From positions 23,001,248 to 23,065,247 of the forward strand of contig NC_088650.1 of the NCBI RefSeq assembly GCF_964019385.1: 64,000 nt of DNA. Direction: 5' to 3'. Source of the DNA: Sycon ciliatum (lineage: Eukaryota; Porifera; Calcarea; Leucosolenida; Sycettidae). The notes beneath the pieces are model-generated. The model did not search any database and was not told the DNA's origin. It worked only from the letters and a program-made list of their open reading frames with translations. Positions 12,950 through 36,689 of the stretch are shown piece by piece (the first letter of the stretch is position 1; each line of letters opens with the position of its first letter). The position numbers and the translations under genes are program-made.

Positions 12950-13370
12950 ACACACATGTACACACACACACACACACACACACACGTACACACATACACA
13001 CGTACACACACACACACACACACACACGTACAAGTAAGTAACTAACGTCAACGTGCAGTCTTGTGCATTTTCGATTGCTTCTTCAGTGCCTGATTTACTG
13101 CGTGACTAGGTACGCGGGTATACTGGCATTTGGCCCATTTGCTAGCAATACAAATAAGTGAAACTAGACAATATTATTATGGGCATTACTGTGTGCATGT
13201 AGAGGCTGACTTGGATAATCAGAGCATTTCAAAAACAGCTTGCAAACAAATGTTTGGATTACTGGAGTAGGACTGTCAAGGAACAGTGTTCAAGTAAAGC
13301 AGCAGCAGCAGCAGCAGAATCAATAAAGTGCAGAAACACTTACAGCCTCATCCAGGATGTAGAATCGAAC
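4036..13370 (-). CDS. DDX1: ATP-dependent RNA helicase DDX1, C-terminal part (multi-exon, 5' truncated)
   Basis: DDX1 is a DEAD-box RNA helicase acting in RNA processing and the tRNA-ligase complex. Minus-strand exons, 5' to 3': 13344-13370 (VRFYILDEA), 12762-12851 (DGLLTQGY..., completing DEAD), 9665-9715 ([16 protein letters not shown], motif III SAT), 9066-9140 ([10 protein letters not shown]), about 8681-8744, 7802-7853 (VHQRDNTR), 7133-7365 ([20 protein letters not shown]), 6380-6452 ([13 protein letters not shown], motif V), 6064-6136 ([11 protein letters not shown], motif VI), 5457-5499, 5127-5222 (GGCTIWYNE), 4590-4710 ([12 protein letters not shown]) and 4036-4160, ending in TGA at 4036-4038. 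Splice phases agree from 7853 down to the stop, and between the first four exons. The 8681-8744 exon matches the family in length, but its best donor does not join 7802-7853 in phase. The GGCTIWYNE and [12 protein letters not shown] tails are DDX1-specific. The exons for the SPRY domain and motifs I to Ib are not found upstream, so the gene is incomplete here. Confidence 0.93.
4739..4776. repeat. AC microsatellite
   Basis: Dinucleotide (CA)n with CG interruptions in the intron just upstream of the DDX1 exon 4590-4710. Confidence 0.85.
4847..5034. mobile_element. TA-flanked MITE, pogo/Tigger-like termini (CAGTCAGACCTCGC)
   Basis: This 188-bp element begins CAGTCAGACCTCGCTTATCC and ends GCGAGGTCTGACTG, so it has about 14-bp inverted termini, and it is flanked by TA on both sides. 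Inside are repeated TTATCCGG motifs. The CAG...CTG ends, TA target and CTCG-TTATCCG subterminal motif are typical of pogo/Tigger-type elements of the Tc1/mariner superfamily. It sits in a DDX1 intron. Confidence 0.85.
5927..6012. repeat. C homopolymer followed by (TC)n microsatellite
   Basis: About 14 C followed by about 36 TC units, in the DDX1 intron between exons 5457-5499 and 6064-6136. On the coding (minus) strand it reads as a (GA)n purine tract close to the donor side. Confidence 0.95.
7663..7728. repeat. (GA)n microsatellite
   Basis: About 33 GA units. On the minus (coding) strand this is a (TC)n pyrimidine tract in the DDX1 intron downstream of exon 7802-7853. Confidence 0.95.
8252..8319. 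repeat. (GT)n microsatellite
   Basis: About 34 uninterrupted GT units in a DDX1 intron, followed at 8391-8402 by a C homopolymer. Confidence 0.95.
9263..9509. repeat. (CTGT)n tetranucleotide repeat
   Basis: Degenerate CTCTGTCTGT changes into a pure CTGT run at about 9419-9503. The translation CLSVCLSV is spurious. It lies in a DDX1 intron. Confidence 0.95.
9957..10461. mobile_element. hAT-type MITE (505 bp) with 8-bp target duplication
   Basis: The left end is TAGTGGTGAAACGAATATAC and the right end is ATATTCGTTTCACCACTA, so it has 18-bp inverted termini. The flanking 8-mer ACTGTATA is duplicated exactly at 9949-9956 and 10462-10469. An 8-bp duplication with TAGTGGTG-type ends points to the hAT superfamily. 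Internal GAATATTCG motifs recur. It carries no coding capacity and sits in a DDX1 intron. Confidence 0.88.
10720..11091 (+). pseudogene. THAP zinc-finger-like remnant
   Basis: An ATG at 10720 opens [14 protein letters not shown], which fits the start of a THAP domain (M-P-x2-C-x4-C-x-SRR), followed by [10 protein letters not shown], matching the FHxFP motif of the family. The same frame is closed by a TGA shortly after (near 10828). Further down it contains LKCDYF, where families have C-x2-H-F but here the histidine is tyrosine, and [10 protein letters not shown], matching the RLKxxAIPxxF end of the domain. So I see a THAP-like frame with an in-frame stop and a lost zinc ligand. It probably derives from a THAP-containing transposase or regulator. 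It lies antisense inside a DDX1 intron. Confidence 0.5.
11092..12700. other. Intronic or unassigned sequence without recognised features
   Basis: This is the DDX1 intron between exons 12762-12851 and 9665-9715. Short plus-strand open frames at 11208-11423 and 11637-11843 might be further decay products of the THAP-containing element just upstream, but I cannot recognise any domain in them. Confidence 0.35.
12880..13030. repeat. (AC)n microsatellite
   Basis: Interrupted CA repeat (CACATACACA, CACGTACACA variants) in the 492-bp DDX1 intron between exons 13344-13370 and 12762-12851. Confidence 0.95.
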
Positions 13371-14400
13371 CTGGAGTAAGGCAAACAAGAGGCAGAGGAC
13401 ACTATGTAAATGAATAGAGAGAGAAGTATACATTCCACACGGCAGATTGCTAGCTGCCACGACACCCTAGTCACCCCAGGCTGCAAGTCAATTTCCGCAT
13501 CGCAAGACGAATTTCTAAGGAAGTTTTGTAGATGCAACATGCGAGAATGAAGGTCTGGAACAACAACATTGAAGTTTCCACTTAAGCGCAAGCTCTGAAT
13601 CAATCAACTTTCCGTCGCCTTTTTCGTTGTTGTCTGATCCATCGATTAAATACTAAATTATGCATATAAAATAGTGTTCAAATCTTACTTGATATTCCTG
13701 TTGTTTTATTCTGCGATTCCGTCGCCGTTCTCCCTTTTCTATTTTAGTTTTTTCCAATATCTGACAGCACTGCTCTCACCCCCAGCTAAATGCAAGCAAT
13801 TTTTCTGCCAGACGCACAAGCTACATTTCTGCTTGTCCATTTTACTCAAATATATTTCTTCTTCACGTTCACTTTTTGCTTTAAAATCTAGTTTTCCTTT
13901 CCTTTCTTTTATCATGCTAGCCGCACTCCCTACAGAGTGGTTTCACATCAGTTTGTCATGTGACTAAACTTGTGTAGAAAGTGATCATGGCATGTGGACG
14001 GTGGAACCAACATGGCCTACATCATGTGACCCATAGATGCGGGGGTTGAGTGGAGTTGGAGCCAACATGGCTGTCCTGTATGGTCATATGATAGATGTGA
14101 AAACACCCTACAGCAGTGTCATATTGCTCGATGACATTACAGATCAGCTGATCAAGTGATCGCTACGCAGCTCAGGCCCAACGGGCCCTAACCCTAACCC
14201 TCACCCTAAATGTTGACTGTAGTGTGCACGTTTGCATGTTTTGATCATCAGTTAGTCGATAGCACACTCAACAGGACGTTGGCATAATGCTGTGAAGGTG
14301 GGACCAGTGCACAACGCACGCCTCCGGTTTCCCAGTAGGTTCTCCCCGGCCCTCAGCGCGTAGCGATGTACGCACACGTGGTTCAGCAGCGGGCTAACCT
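13371..14400. other. Interval where upstream DDX1 exons are expected but not seen
   Basis: On the minus strand this should hold DDX1 exons encoding the TPGR motif and upstream helicase motifs. I find none up to the assembly gap. It includes a short telomere-like run, CCCTAACCCTAACCCTCACCCTAA (14183-14206), too short to mean a telomere. Confidence 0.4.
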
Positions 14401-14419
14401 GAAGCAAAGGCTCACACAT

Positions 14420-14571
14420 GCGAGAGACAAACTCGCAAAGGGAAATGGGAAAGGACGATCGTATCCGAGAGTGGTATCGATACAACGTTCGGCATCGAGA
14501 GGATGGGACGGTACACATCTCTGAGGAGGAGGGCATCTATCAGTGGTACCTCAACGGGGTGTATTTTTAAA
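14420..14571 (+). CDS. Unrecognised coding fragment (DDRIREWYRYNVRHREDG)
   Basis: A plus-strand frame with charged, protein-like composition reads MGKDDRIREWYRYNV..., then EDGTVHISEEEGIYQWYL, and stops at TAA 14569-14571. I do not recognise the family. The biased, low-complexity-free composition suggests a real exon or gene fragment rather than chance. It could belong with the plus-strand segment at 14824-14990, which is in another frame, but I have no splice evidence joining them. Confidence 0.3.
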
Positions 14572-14823
14572 AGCAATCACCCATGAGACCAGGGCATACA
14601 GCTCCTTGATTGTGCACGCTACACTGCAGAAAGTAGTGCCGTGTGAGTCCATGGCAACCCATATCGACCACTTGATTGAGAATATAATCTGTGTTGCATG
14701 TCGGGAGACTCCAAGTACACTTGTTGCTGCTGCTGGGTTGGGGGTGTGCGCATGAATTCCACTCACACTGTATCAAGAAGTGGAGTGGATCAGGGTTGCC
14801 CCTAAACATGGAAGAGAAACGCA

Positions 14824-14990
14824 GGGCCGTTCAAGACAACTCCTGCATTCTTCAAGATGTGGATGAAGATCATCACACCAAAGAAACTACGTACGGCACA
14901 GTTTGCCAAGTGTATTGAGCGACTGGTGGACAAGACAGAGCCAGAAGAACAGCTCATGATTAAGCTCATCCAGCATTATGGAATGAAGGT
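14824..14990 (+). CDS. Unrecognised probable exon (TPAFFKMWMKIITPKKLRTA)
   Basis: The segment is preceded by an acceptor-like GAAACGCAG and followed by the donor-like GGAATGAAG|GTGAAG. The open frame reads TPAFFKMWMKIITPKKL, then RTAQFAKCIERLVDKTEPEE, then LMIKLIQHYGMK. It looks like an alpha-helical protein segment. I cannot name the family. It ends 24 bp before the N gap, so any following exon may be lost. Nothing links it to the laminin or DDX1 genes, which are on the other strand. Confidence 0.35.
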
Positions 14991-15013
14991 GAAGTTACCA
15001 CTTGCTGGCCTGT

Positions 15014-15213
15014 NNNNNNNNNNNNNNNNNNNNNNNNNNNNNNNNNNNNNNNNNNNNNNNNNNNNNNNNNNNNNNNNNNNNNNNNNNNNNNNNNNNNNNN
15101 NNNNNNNNNNNNNNNNNNNNNNNNNNNNNNNNNNNNNNNNNNNNNNNNNNNNNNNNNNNNNNNNNNNNNNNNNNNNNNNNNNNNNNNNNNNNNNNNNNNN
15201 NNNNNNNNNNNNN
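15014..15213. other. Assembly gap (200 N)
   Basis: Exactly 200 unknown bases, probably a scaffold join of unknown true size. The laminin coding frame runs into its right edge. The genes on either side are both incomplete toward it. Confidence 0.99.
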
Positions 15214-30109
<14,896 letters not shown>

Positions 30110-30169
30110 CGTTAGTGAGAACGGGCAGTAACTGCTGGTACACAATTACCGTCAGTTAGTGTTATCGAT

Positions 30170-31360
30170 GTCCGCTTCCACCTGGCCTCAATCCAGTCTT
30201 CGAGCACACACACTGTACGCCACCACTACAGCATAATAATTATTTCTATGCAGTGTCCTGTGAACTAGCGAAGAGGAGAAACTCGTGCTGGACTTTTTCA
30301 GTCACCGCTCCGCAAAGGTAAACTTCATTCAGTCACTGCGGCCACGCAGCACGAAAATGGTAAGCGCAGGTGGAGGGTTCAGATACGCGGACAGCACACG
30401 CTGTAGATCTATGCGTCTTGTGCTCATCGCTCTTTCTGGTGCAGGCCTCTGGGCCTGAGAATGTGCCAATGGTGAGGCCATCGACACAGCAACAACAGCA
30501 AACGAGCACTCGATTAGCAGCGACAGCTTGTCGTATCGTGGTGCTTTACCCAGACAAGTCAGGCCAATAACAATTTTCACAAATCCACCACATGCACAGT
30601 CCACTGCATCATTGCAGGCGCATGGCCAGAGCCTTAGCCAGCCGAGGTGTCCGAGAGTTCGCCCGACAACCACGGAGATGTCACATGCCAATCACTGAAC
30701 CAGTGCCCATGGCCATGGGCATGGCGCAGCAACACTGATGGGTGCATGTGCAGTCTACAGAGTCTGCCCCCAAATGTATCAAAGTGCGAATGTACTGACA
30801 TCGGCCACTCTTTTGCTGTGGCTGACAATCGGACCTGGCGAATGCTTGAAGTTGAAGCACGGGCCAGACCTGGCGAAATCCTCCCGATTACGAGCAGAAC
30901 GTTTGAATGAGCAATAGTTCTTCCGCGTCCTTTGAGGATTCTCTATGATTTCAACCTCAGTCTGTGTTCTCTTGTAAATGCTGAAATAAGGGATTTGAGA
31001 GCTGGAGCTCACTTTTGTACTTCTTCAACATAGGGTAGACAGTAACGTGAGTTGGCGCTAATTATAACAATGTTTGCAGGTCACGCCTATCGCCTGCGAT
31101 GCGGCCTGGTGACTGCTGCTGGCGATAAGCACACACCATGTACATGATGTACATTTTAGTATTGACTATCACATGCACAACCATGATGATTGTATTCCTA
31201 CCTCTTTCCGCCTGAAATCGACGCGTTTGACGTTACCAAATTTCGCACTGCAATTTTTCTACCCTTCTACTTGTAGTGTGACCATATTTTGTGCCTTCAA
31301 CTTCAAGCAAGACTGCCATCATTCATAGGCCTCATCATTATGGAATTTATGCACATAGTC
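30170..31360. other. Region upstream of the laminin gene without recognised features
   Basis: The laminin promoter and any 5' UTR exon should lie here on the minus strand. I see no clear TATA box. Open frames of up to 120 codons show no recognisable domain. Confidence 0.4.
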
Positions 31361-31362
31361 AT

Positions 31363-32275
31363 TACCGTATTATCTCTAATATAAGCACGGTCCTTTATTT
31401 TTTCAATGTACCTCCGCCCCGTGCTATTATTGGAGACGTTCCTTTATTGGAGACTGTTCCATTTCTAGCGAGGTTTTGCATTCCGATTTTCGGTTCAGCG
31501 TTCTTCGGTCATTTGTCGAACATCAAAATGTCGAATTTTCGCACCAACGTTTGTTTTTGCAAGTCGAAAATGATGTGTTTTCATTTCGTGAGCCCCAGCA
31601 TCAGCAACGTCCCGTCCCGTGCTCCTCTTCTTGCTGATTCCAACGAACTTTGACCGCCCAAAGAGTCGAGGGCCAAACCTGCCTCCTCAGTCGCCTCAGA
31701 AAAATCAACTCCATGGCCAAGTCAAAATTTAGACGCGATATCGCCATAGTCTTTTCAGCCACACAGATGACGGTGAGGACATTCCAGGCGAAAGAGAGTA
31801 GACAGGCAGTGGAGAGGAGCAATCAGAGGTAGCTGACGATGCTGATGTCGCCAGAGACGCCTGTGAAGCGATGCCGAGATAAGAAACATCTTTGAATAAA
31901 TCACGCGCTAGCGCTCTTGTACAAGAAAATTCATCCGAAAAATATTTTCGGCAAAGTTAGCTTTTTCCGAACAAACATGCCGAATCTTCGTGTGCATTTT
32001 CGACCTCGCTCCCGCGTGCCGAATCTTTTTGCCGAATTTCGGAATGCAAAATCTCACTATTATTTCAACCTCATTTCAGAGGCTTGTTGCCATGCCAAAT
32101 TCATGTCAGACACACATTTCAGGGTTTTTTCGCCGGTCCAGACTGATAATGAATTTACACAGTGTGCTTATAATGGAGACTGAGCACTTTATTTTTTGAA
32201 TGCCGCCCCAAGGTGTTCTATTATTGGAGACGTGCTATTATTGGAGACTGTGCTTATATTAGAGATAAAACGGTA
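31363..32275. mobile_element. 913-bp element with inverted termini and direct subterminal repeats
   Basis: The left end is TACCGTATTATCTCTAATAT. The reverse complement of the right end is TACCGTTTTATCTCTAATAT, continuing AAGCAC on both. Just inside, a block containing CTTTATTTTTT-AATG...CCGCCCC and CTATTATTGGAGACG occurs at both ends in direct orientation. No transposase is visible. The superfamily is unknown because I cannot identify a clear target duplication. Confidence 0.75.
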
Positions 32276-32439
32276 TGTGACCTACGGTATAATTGTATGA
32301 ATGATTTTACCATTTACACAAACATGATAGATGTTACCAAGTACATTTACCAGGCTCAGTACAACAACAAAACAATAACCTACCATAGTGGCATGGAACA
32401 GGCGGCGAGGTGACAAAAGTGCGCGGAGACAATAACTTT

Positions 32440-32548
32440 AATAAGGCAATAAGCAGAATCAGTGTTCGGAAACTGTATTATCCATCTTTTATTTTCGTTC
32501 ATGACTACGTCCAATGTCCGCTTCGCGGATTCTGCTTATTGCCTTATT
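32440..32548. repeat. 109-bp hairpin with perfect 21-bp arms
   Basis: The arm at 32440-32460 (ATAAGGCAATAAGCAGAATC and flank) is the exact reverse complement of 32528-32548. It abuts the left arm of the large inverted-repeat element that starts at 32551. Confidence 0.8.
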
Positions 32549-32876
32549 AAAAAGAAATAGCTATGATGGAAATGTTTGTGAAGAACAATAATAGGAACGA
32601 TGAAAAAATATATATAAAAATGCAGCGAACTAGCTTTCGCACGACGCTCATCAGGAAGCATCGTTGTATTGATTAACAAATTGCAACACAGACCATTATA
32701 AAGGATGAATAGTGATAAATAACACCTAAAGGTCCTAAACAATGCCAAAACAGTATCACAAGGTATTCTTGCAAGATACCATGTGCGTGAAAGATAACAA
32801 TCAAAGGGATAAAATTCAAGTTTGAAACAACACTAACAAAATTCTGGCCCGGCAAGGCTCAGCAATAGCAACAGCG

Positions 32877-33317
32877 GTGACGGTAGTCGATGGTGACTTG
32901 ACAGCAAAGCCGACACCACAGTCCATCAATATCACAGATCATGGCAAACCAAGGAAGGATCTGCCTCCTCAGTCCTTAACAAACGCCAGGCATACGCCCC
33001 TGCCGGATCCACAACCATTTGACCAAACTTTACCGGCGTCAATAGCGGACCAGACTACAACAATAACTTATCAAAGACCAAGACGTTCAACTGCTAATTA
33101 CAGTATGAACTACGCTACAGGCAAACAACAACGACACAGGAGGAGACTCAGCGTGACGGCAACACTGGACATGATCGCCAACGATGAGGACGATGACGGA
33201 AACTGCACTGACGGTATCAGTGAGTTGAGTGAGGGAGAGAGCGTGGGTATGGGAGAGCGTGATAGTGAGTGTGGGCGTGTGTTTCCACCTCGTAAGTCTT
33301 CTGTGCAGTACTACTAG
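32877..33317 (+). CDS. Hypothetical 146-residue ORF in the core of the inverted-repeat element
   Basis: The frame starts MTVVDGDLTAKPTPQS and ends SSVQYY. It is proline- and threonine-rich at first, then basic (YQRPRRSTANYSMNYATG, KQQRHRRR), then acidic (IANDEDDDGN) and serine-rich. I recognise no domain. The basic RRS-rich block loosely resembles the C-terminal tails of retroelement polyproteins, but that is a weak analogy. Because it lies exactly between the arms of a repeat element it is more likely element-derived than a host gene. It may also be non-coding. Confidence 0.3.
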   Translation: MTVVDGDLTAKPTPQSINITDHGKPRKDLPPQSLTNARHTPLPDPQPFDQTLPASIADQTTTITYQRPRRSTANYSMNYATGKQQRHRRRLSVTATLDMIANDEDDDGNCTDGISELSEGESVGMGERDSECGRVFPPRKSSVQYY

Positions 33318-33888
33318 CAAGAGTTCATAACCCCCATGAGCTCTTGCTACTAGTATAATCATTTGGTATCTCGTCCTGAATGTTGCCAAGTGTATTCTGA
33401 TCCATGTTTCTCCGTTTTGTATCGTGGACGTCATGATTATGATTATGATTATTGATCATTTGGTATCTCGTCCTGAATATTGCCAAGTGTATTCTGATCC
33501 ATGTTTCTCCGTTTTGTGTCGTGGACGTCATGATTATGATAATTATGATTATTATTACATGATTATGATTATTATTACAGGTGAAAGTGTTTGGAGGCTG
33601 TTTTCCAACGCATTCATAAGCCTGACCTTTGTGTTCAAAAGGAGAGTATTATCTATTTGAAATTGTTCAACCAGTAGAATGTTGTGTTAGTCTGGGGCCT
33701 TGCCGGGCCAGAATTTTGTCACTAGTGTTGTTTCATACTTGAATTTTGTCCCTTTGAGTGTTTGATTGTTATCTTTCACGCACATGGTATCTTGCAAGAA
33801 TACCTTGTGATACATAGTTGGCATAGTTTAGGTGTTATTTATCGAATTATCACTATTCATCCTTTATAATGGTCTGTGTTGCAATTTG

Positions 33889-34540
33889 AACTTAGAAGTT
33901 GCGACTTCGGCGGTAATAGTCATGAAGTTGATTGTTCCAACTAGGAACACACGCTTCTTGCCGAACTTGACACTTGACTGACTCACGACTGCCATCCGGA
34001 GCACACGAGGAGCACGTCGCACCTTCCACTCGGCAAACCTGCAAGAAAGCACCACTCCCTGCTCAATACACGGTGTTTCGGGGAATTCACCCCTCATCAG
34101 TTGAGCTTGAGTAGGCTGAGGAAGATTGTGCCTGAAAAGCACCACTTATATACTGCTCTCCAGGCCAAACCATCACCAGGGATACAAACTTACAGAGACG
34201 CTTTGTTTCCAGCGCGACAAACACCTCGTGAAGCTCCAGGTAGCAGCGTGAGTCAGAGTCGCTCATGGAGTTGTGATAAACAGACGTTGAGAGCCAGTCA
34301 TGATAGCTATTCGCAACGCTGTCACCTCCAACAACTAGTCGCACGTCCGCGTGAGGGACAACAATACGAACTTAGAAGTTCGAAACACCGTGTATTGAGC
34401 AGGGAGTGGTGCTTTCTTGCAGGTTTGCCGAGTGGAAGGTGCGACGTGCTCCTCGTGTGCTCCGGATGGCAGTCGTGAGTCAGTCAAGTGTCAAGTTCGG
34501 CAAGAAGCGTGTGTTCCTAGTTGGAACAATCAACTTCATG
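33889..34540. mobile_element. Nested 652-bp element with ~160-bp inverted repeats and 12-bp flanking duplication
   Basis: The inverted arms are 33921-34080 and 34381-34540, sharing CATGAAGTTGATTGTTCCAA and the GGAGCACACGAGGAGCACGT block. The 12-mer TGTTGCAATTTG is repeated at 33877-33888 and 34541-34552, so the insertion duplicated its target inside the right arm of the outer element. Thirty-two bases separate the left duplication from the left arm and start with AACTTAGAAGTT, a motif also found at 34369-34380 beside the inner end of the right arm. Confidence 0.82.
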
Positions 34541-34854
34541 TGTTGCAATTTGTTAATCAATACAATGATTCTTCCTGATGAGCGTCGTGCGAAAGCTAGT
34601 TCGATGCATTTTTATATTTTTTCATCGTTCCTATTATTGTTCTTCACATTACATTTCCATCATAGTTATTTATTTGTCCATCACCACTTTCTCTAGAATT
34701 TGTTCGTGACATGATTGACATCTCAATAAAACCTTGGTGAAATGACGCTTCAGCTGGCTCTGTTTATAGTGGCATTGGGTAATCATACTCCACAGTTTCA
34801 AGTAGTTTACGGTCCGGATATGTTCGAAAATAACCATCATTATATACATGTAAT

Positions 34855-36675
34855 ACAACCACACGAGTCACAGAGTACCACGCGTCTGGATTGTTGTCAC
34901 TAATAGTGTCATGCCAGATGGCAATCTTCAGACAACTGATAACAGGATGCACAGCTAGTATGGTATTTATACACTGGCATAGGAAAGAATCTGTGAAGGT
35001 TTGAGGTCTGGTGGCCCCTAGTGGTGGGTGCAAAAAGTCCTGGAGGGAAAATGTGCCAAACTCCCATAGTCCGTGAGTGAGAAAAGAAATATGATATGGC
35101 AGGAAGGCAAGCAAGACTGTGTGAAAGAATGATAATGATAGTGTGGCTTGCCTGCAATCACAATCATGCAGGACTGCAGGTGCAAGATGCCGCACACTTT
35201 GGTAAGTGCTTCAAATAAGTTGGAGGAGGGGAGATACTTGCCCTTCAAGGTACCAACAAAACAGGTGCAAGGTACAAAGTTCCACGCGCTGTGATGGCTA
35301 TAGGTGCTTAGAATAGGTGAGGAAATGAAAAGAAATGACCATGACGGAGTCACGTGACTTGCAACTACATCATCCATTTGCACCCATCTGCAGCCCTTCT
35401 AATTATGGGTGTAGTATCTTGCATAGCCTCGCTTGAAGTCGCGTCATCATGGTCATTTCTTTTCATTCCCCTCACCTATTCTAAGCACCTTTGGCCATCA
35501 CAGCGCGTGGAAATTTGCACCTTGCACCTGTTTGTTGGTACATTGAAGGGCAAGTATCTCCCCTCCTCCAACTTATTTGAAGCACTTACCAAAGTGTGCG
35601 GCATCTCGCACCTGCATGATTGTGATTGCAGGCAAGCCACATTATCATTATAATTCTTTCACACAGCCTTGCTTGCCTTCCTGCCATATCATATTTCTTT
35701 TCTCACTCACGGACTATGGGAGTTTGGCACATTTTCCCTCCAGGACTTTTTGCACTCACCACTAGGGGCCACCAGACCTCAAACCTTCACAGATTCCTTC
35801 CTATGCCACTGTATACATACCATACTACAGGTCTACTCTCCATATAACGTAATCTCTGGGACCACGCACAAATTATGTTATATCGAGAGTTATGTTATGT
35901 AGAAAACCGTGGGTAAAATACAAGATGTACCTCAAAATGAAGGGTATTGCAAGGCGGGTTTAACCGTGCAAACATAAACACACTGTACCACCATCGACAT
36001 CAGATACCATCAATGCTGCAGAATATATGCACAATAGGACTAAACTGGCTAGCTACGGCTACAGCTTGATCGTACCGCGCACGTCAATCTACGTTGTATC
36101 GAGAGTGCGCACGTCGGGGACCGCGCCACAGGGTGCGTTATGCCGAGGTTTACGTTATGTAGGACTAAACTGACTAGCTAGTAGTAGTAGTAGTAGTAGT
36201 ATTTTTATTTTCCATCGGAAGCCTCAACAGTGATGAACACAACTCTTAAGAGGGCCGATAACAGAGTAGAGGGGTGTGGGGTGAGAAAAAATAATAAAAA
36301 TAATAAGAGATATTTAAACTAAACTAAACTGATAGCTACAGCTACCGCTTCATCGTACCGTGCACGTGAATTTATGTTGTATCGAGAGTGCGCACGTCGG
36401 GGACCGCGCCGTAGCGTGTGTTATGTCGAGGTTTATGTTATGTAGGATTATGTTGTGTAGAACAAAATTTGTGTGGGAGTGATGCTGTTTCGGCGCGGGA
36501 TCTGATTTTTTTACTTACTAGCGAGGTTTATGTACAAGTGAGAGTTGTTATATCGAGAGCAGACCTGTAACAGTTAGCTGTGCATCACTGTTATCAGTTG
36601 TCTGAAGATTGCCATCTGGCATGAAACTATTTGTTACGACAATCCAGACACGTGGTACTCCGTGACTCGTGTGTT
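34855..36675. mobile_element. Foldback element with ~490-bp arms, right arm interrupted by a MITE
   Basis: The left arm 34855-35352 is inverted relative to 35440-35829 plus 36584-36675. Only about 87 bp (35353-35439) separate the arms. Matching blocks include CAGGCAAGCCACA, CTCCCATAGTCCGTGAGTGA and GGTGGCCCCTAGTGGTG. The right arm is broken by the 0.75-kb insertion at 35830-36580. No transposase is seen. Such arm lengths fit a foldback or large MITE. Confidence 0.85.
35827..36578. mobile_element. TA-flanked element (CAGGTCTACTCTC termini) nested in a foldback arm
   Basis: The left end is CAGGTCTACTCTCCATATAA. The reverse complement of the right end is CAGGTCTGCTCTCGATATAA. It is flanked by TA on both sides. 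Inside is an imperfect direct duplication (about 36040-36170 and 36325-36450) sharing GAGAGTGCGCACGTCGGGGA, and an (AGT)n run at 36180-36201. The ends resemble the other CAG...CTG, TA-flanked MITEs in this window. Confidence 0.78.
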
Positions 36676-36689
36676 ACTGCTCTGCTTCC

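Larger units (their letters stand above)
32551..34675. mobile_element. Large inverted-repeat (foldback-like) element interrupted by a second element
   Basis: The left arm 32551-32858 pairs with a right arm split into 33697-33888 and 34541-34675. Shared blocks include GGTATTCTTGCAAGATACCA and the GCACGACGCTCATCAGGAAG block. The 840-bp core holds an open frame (32877-33317) and a 97-bp direct duplication (33357-33453 and 33455-33550). The split is due to an insertion at 33889-34540. Confidence 0.85.

Noticed and set aside
14183-14206. Telomere-like CCCTAACCCTAACCCTCACCCTAA
   Set aside because: Only three to four imperfect repeats flanked by ordinary sequence; not evidence of a telomere.
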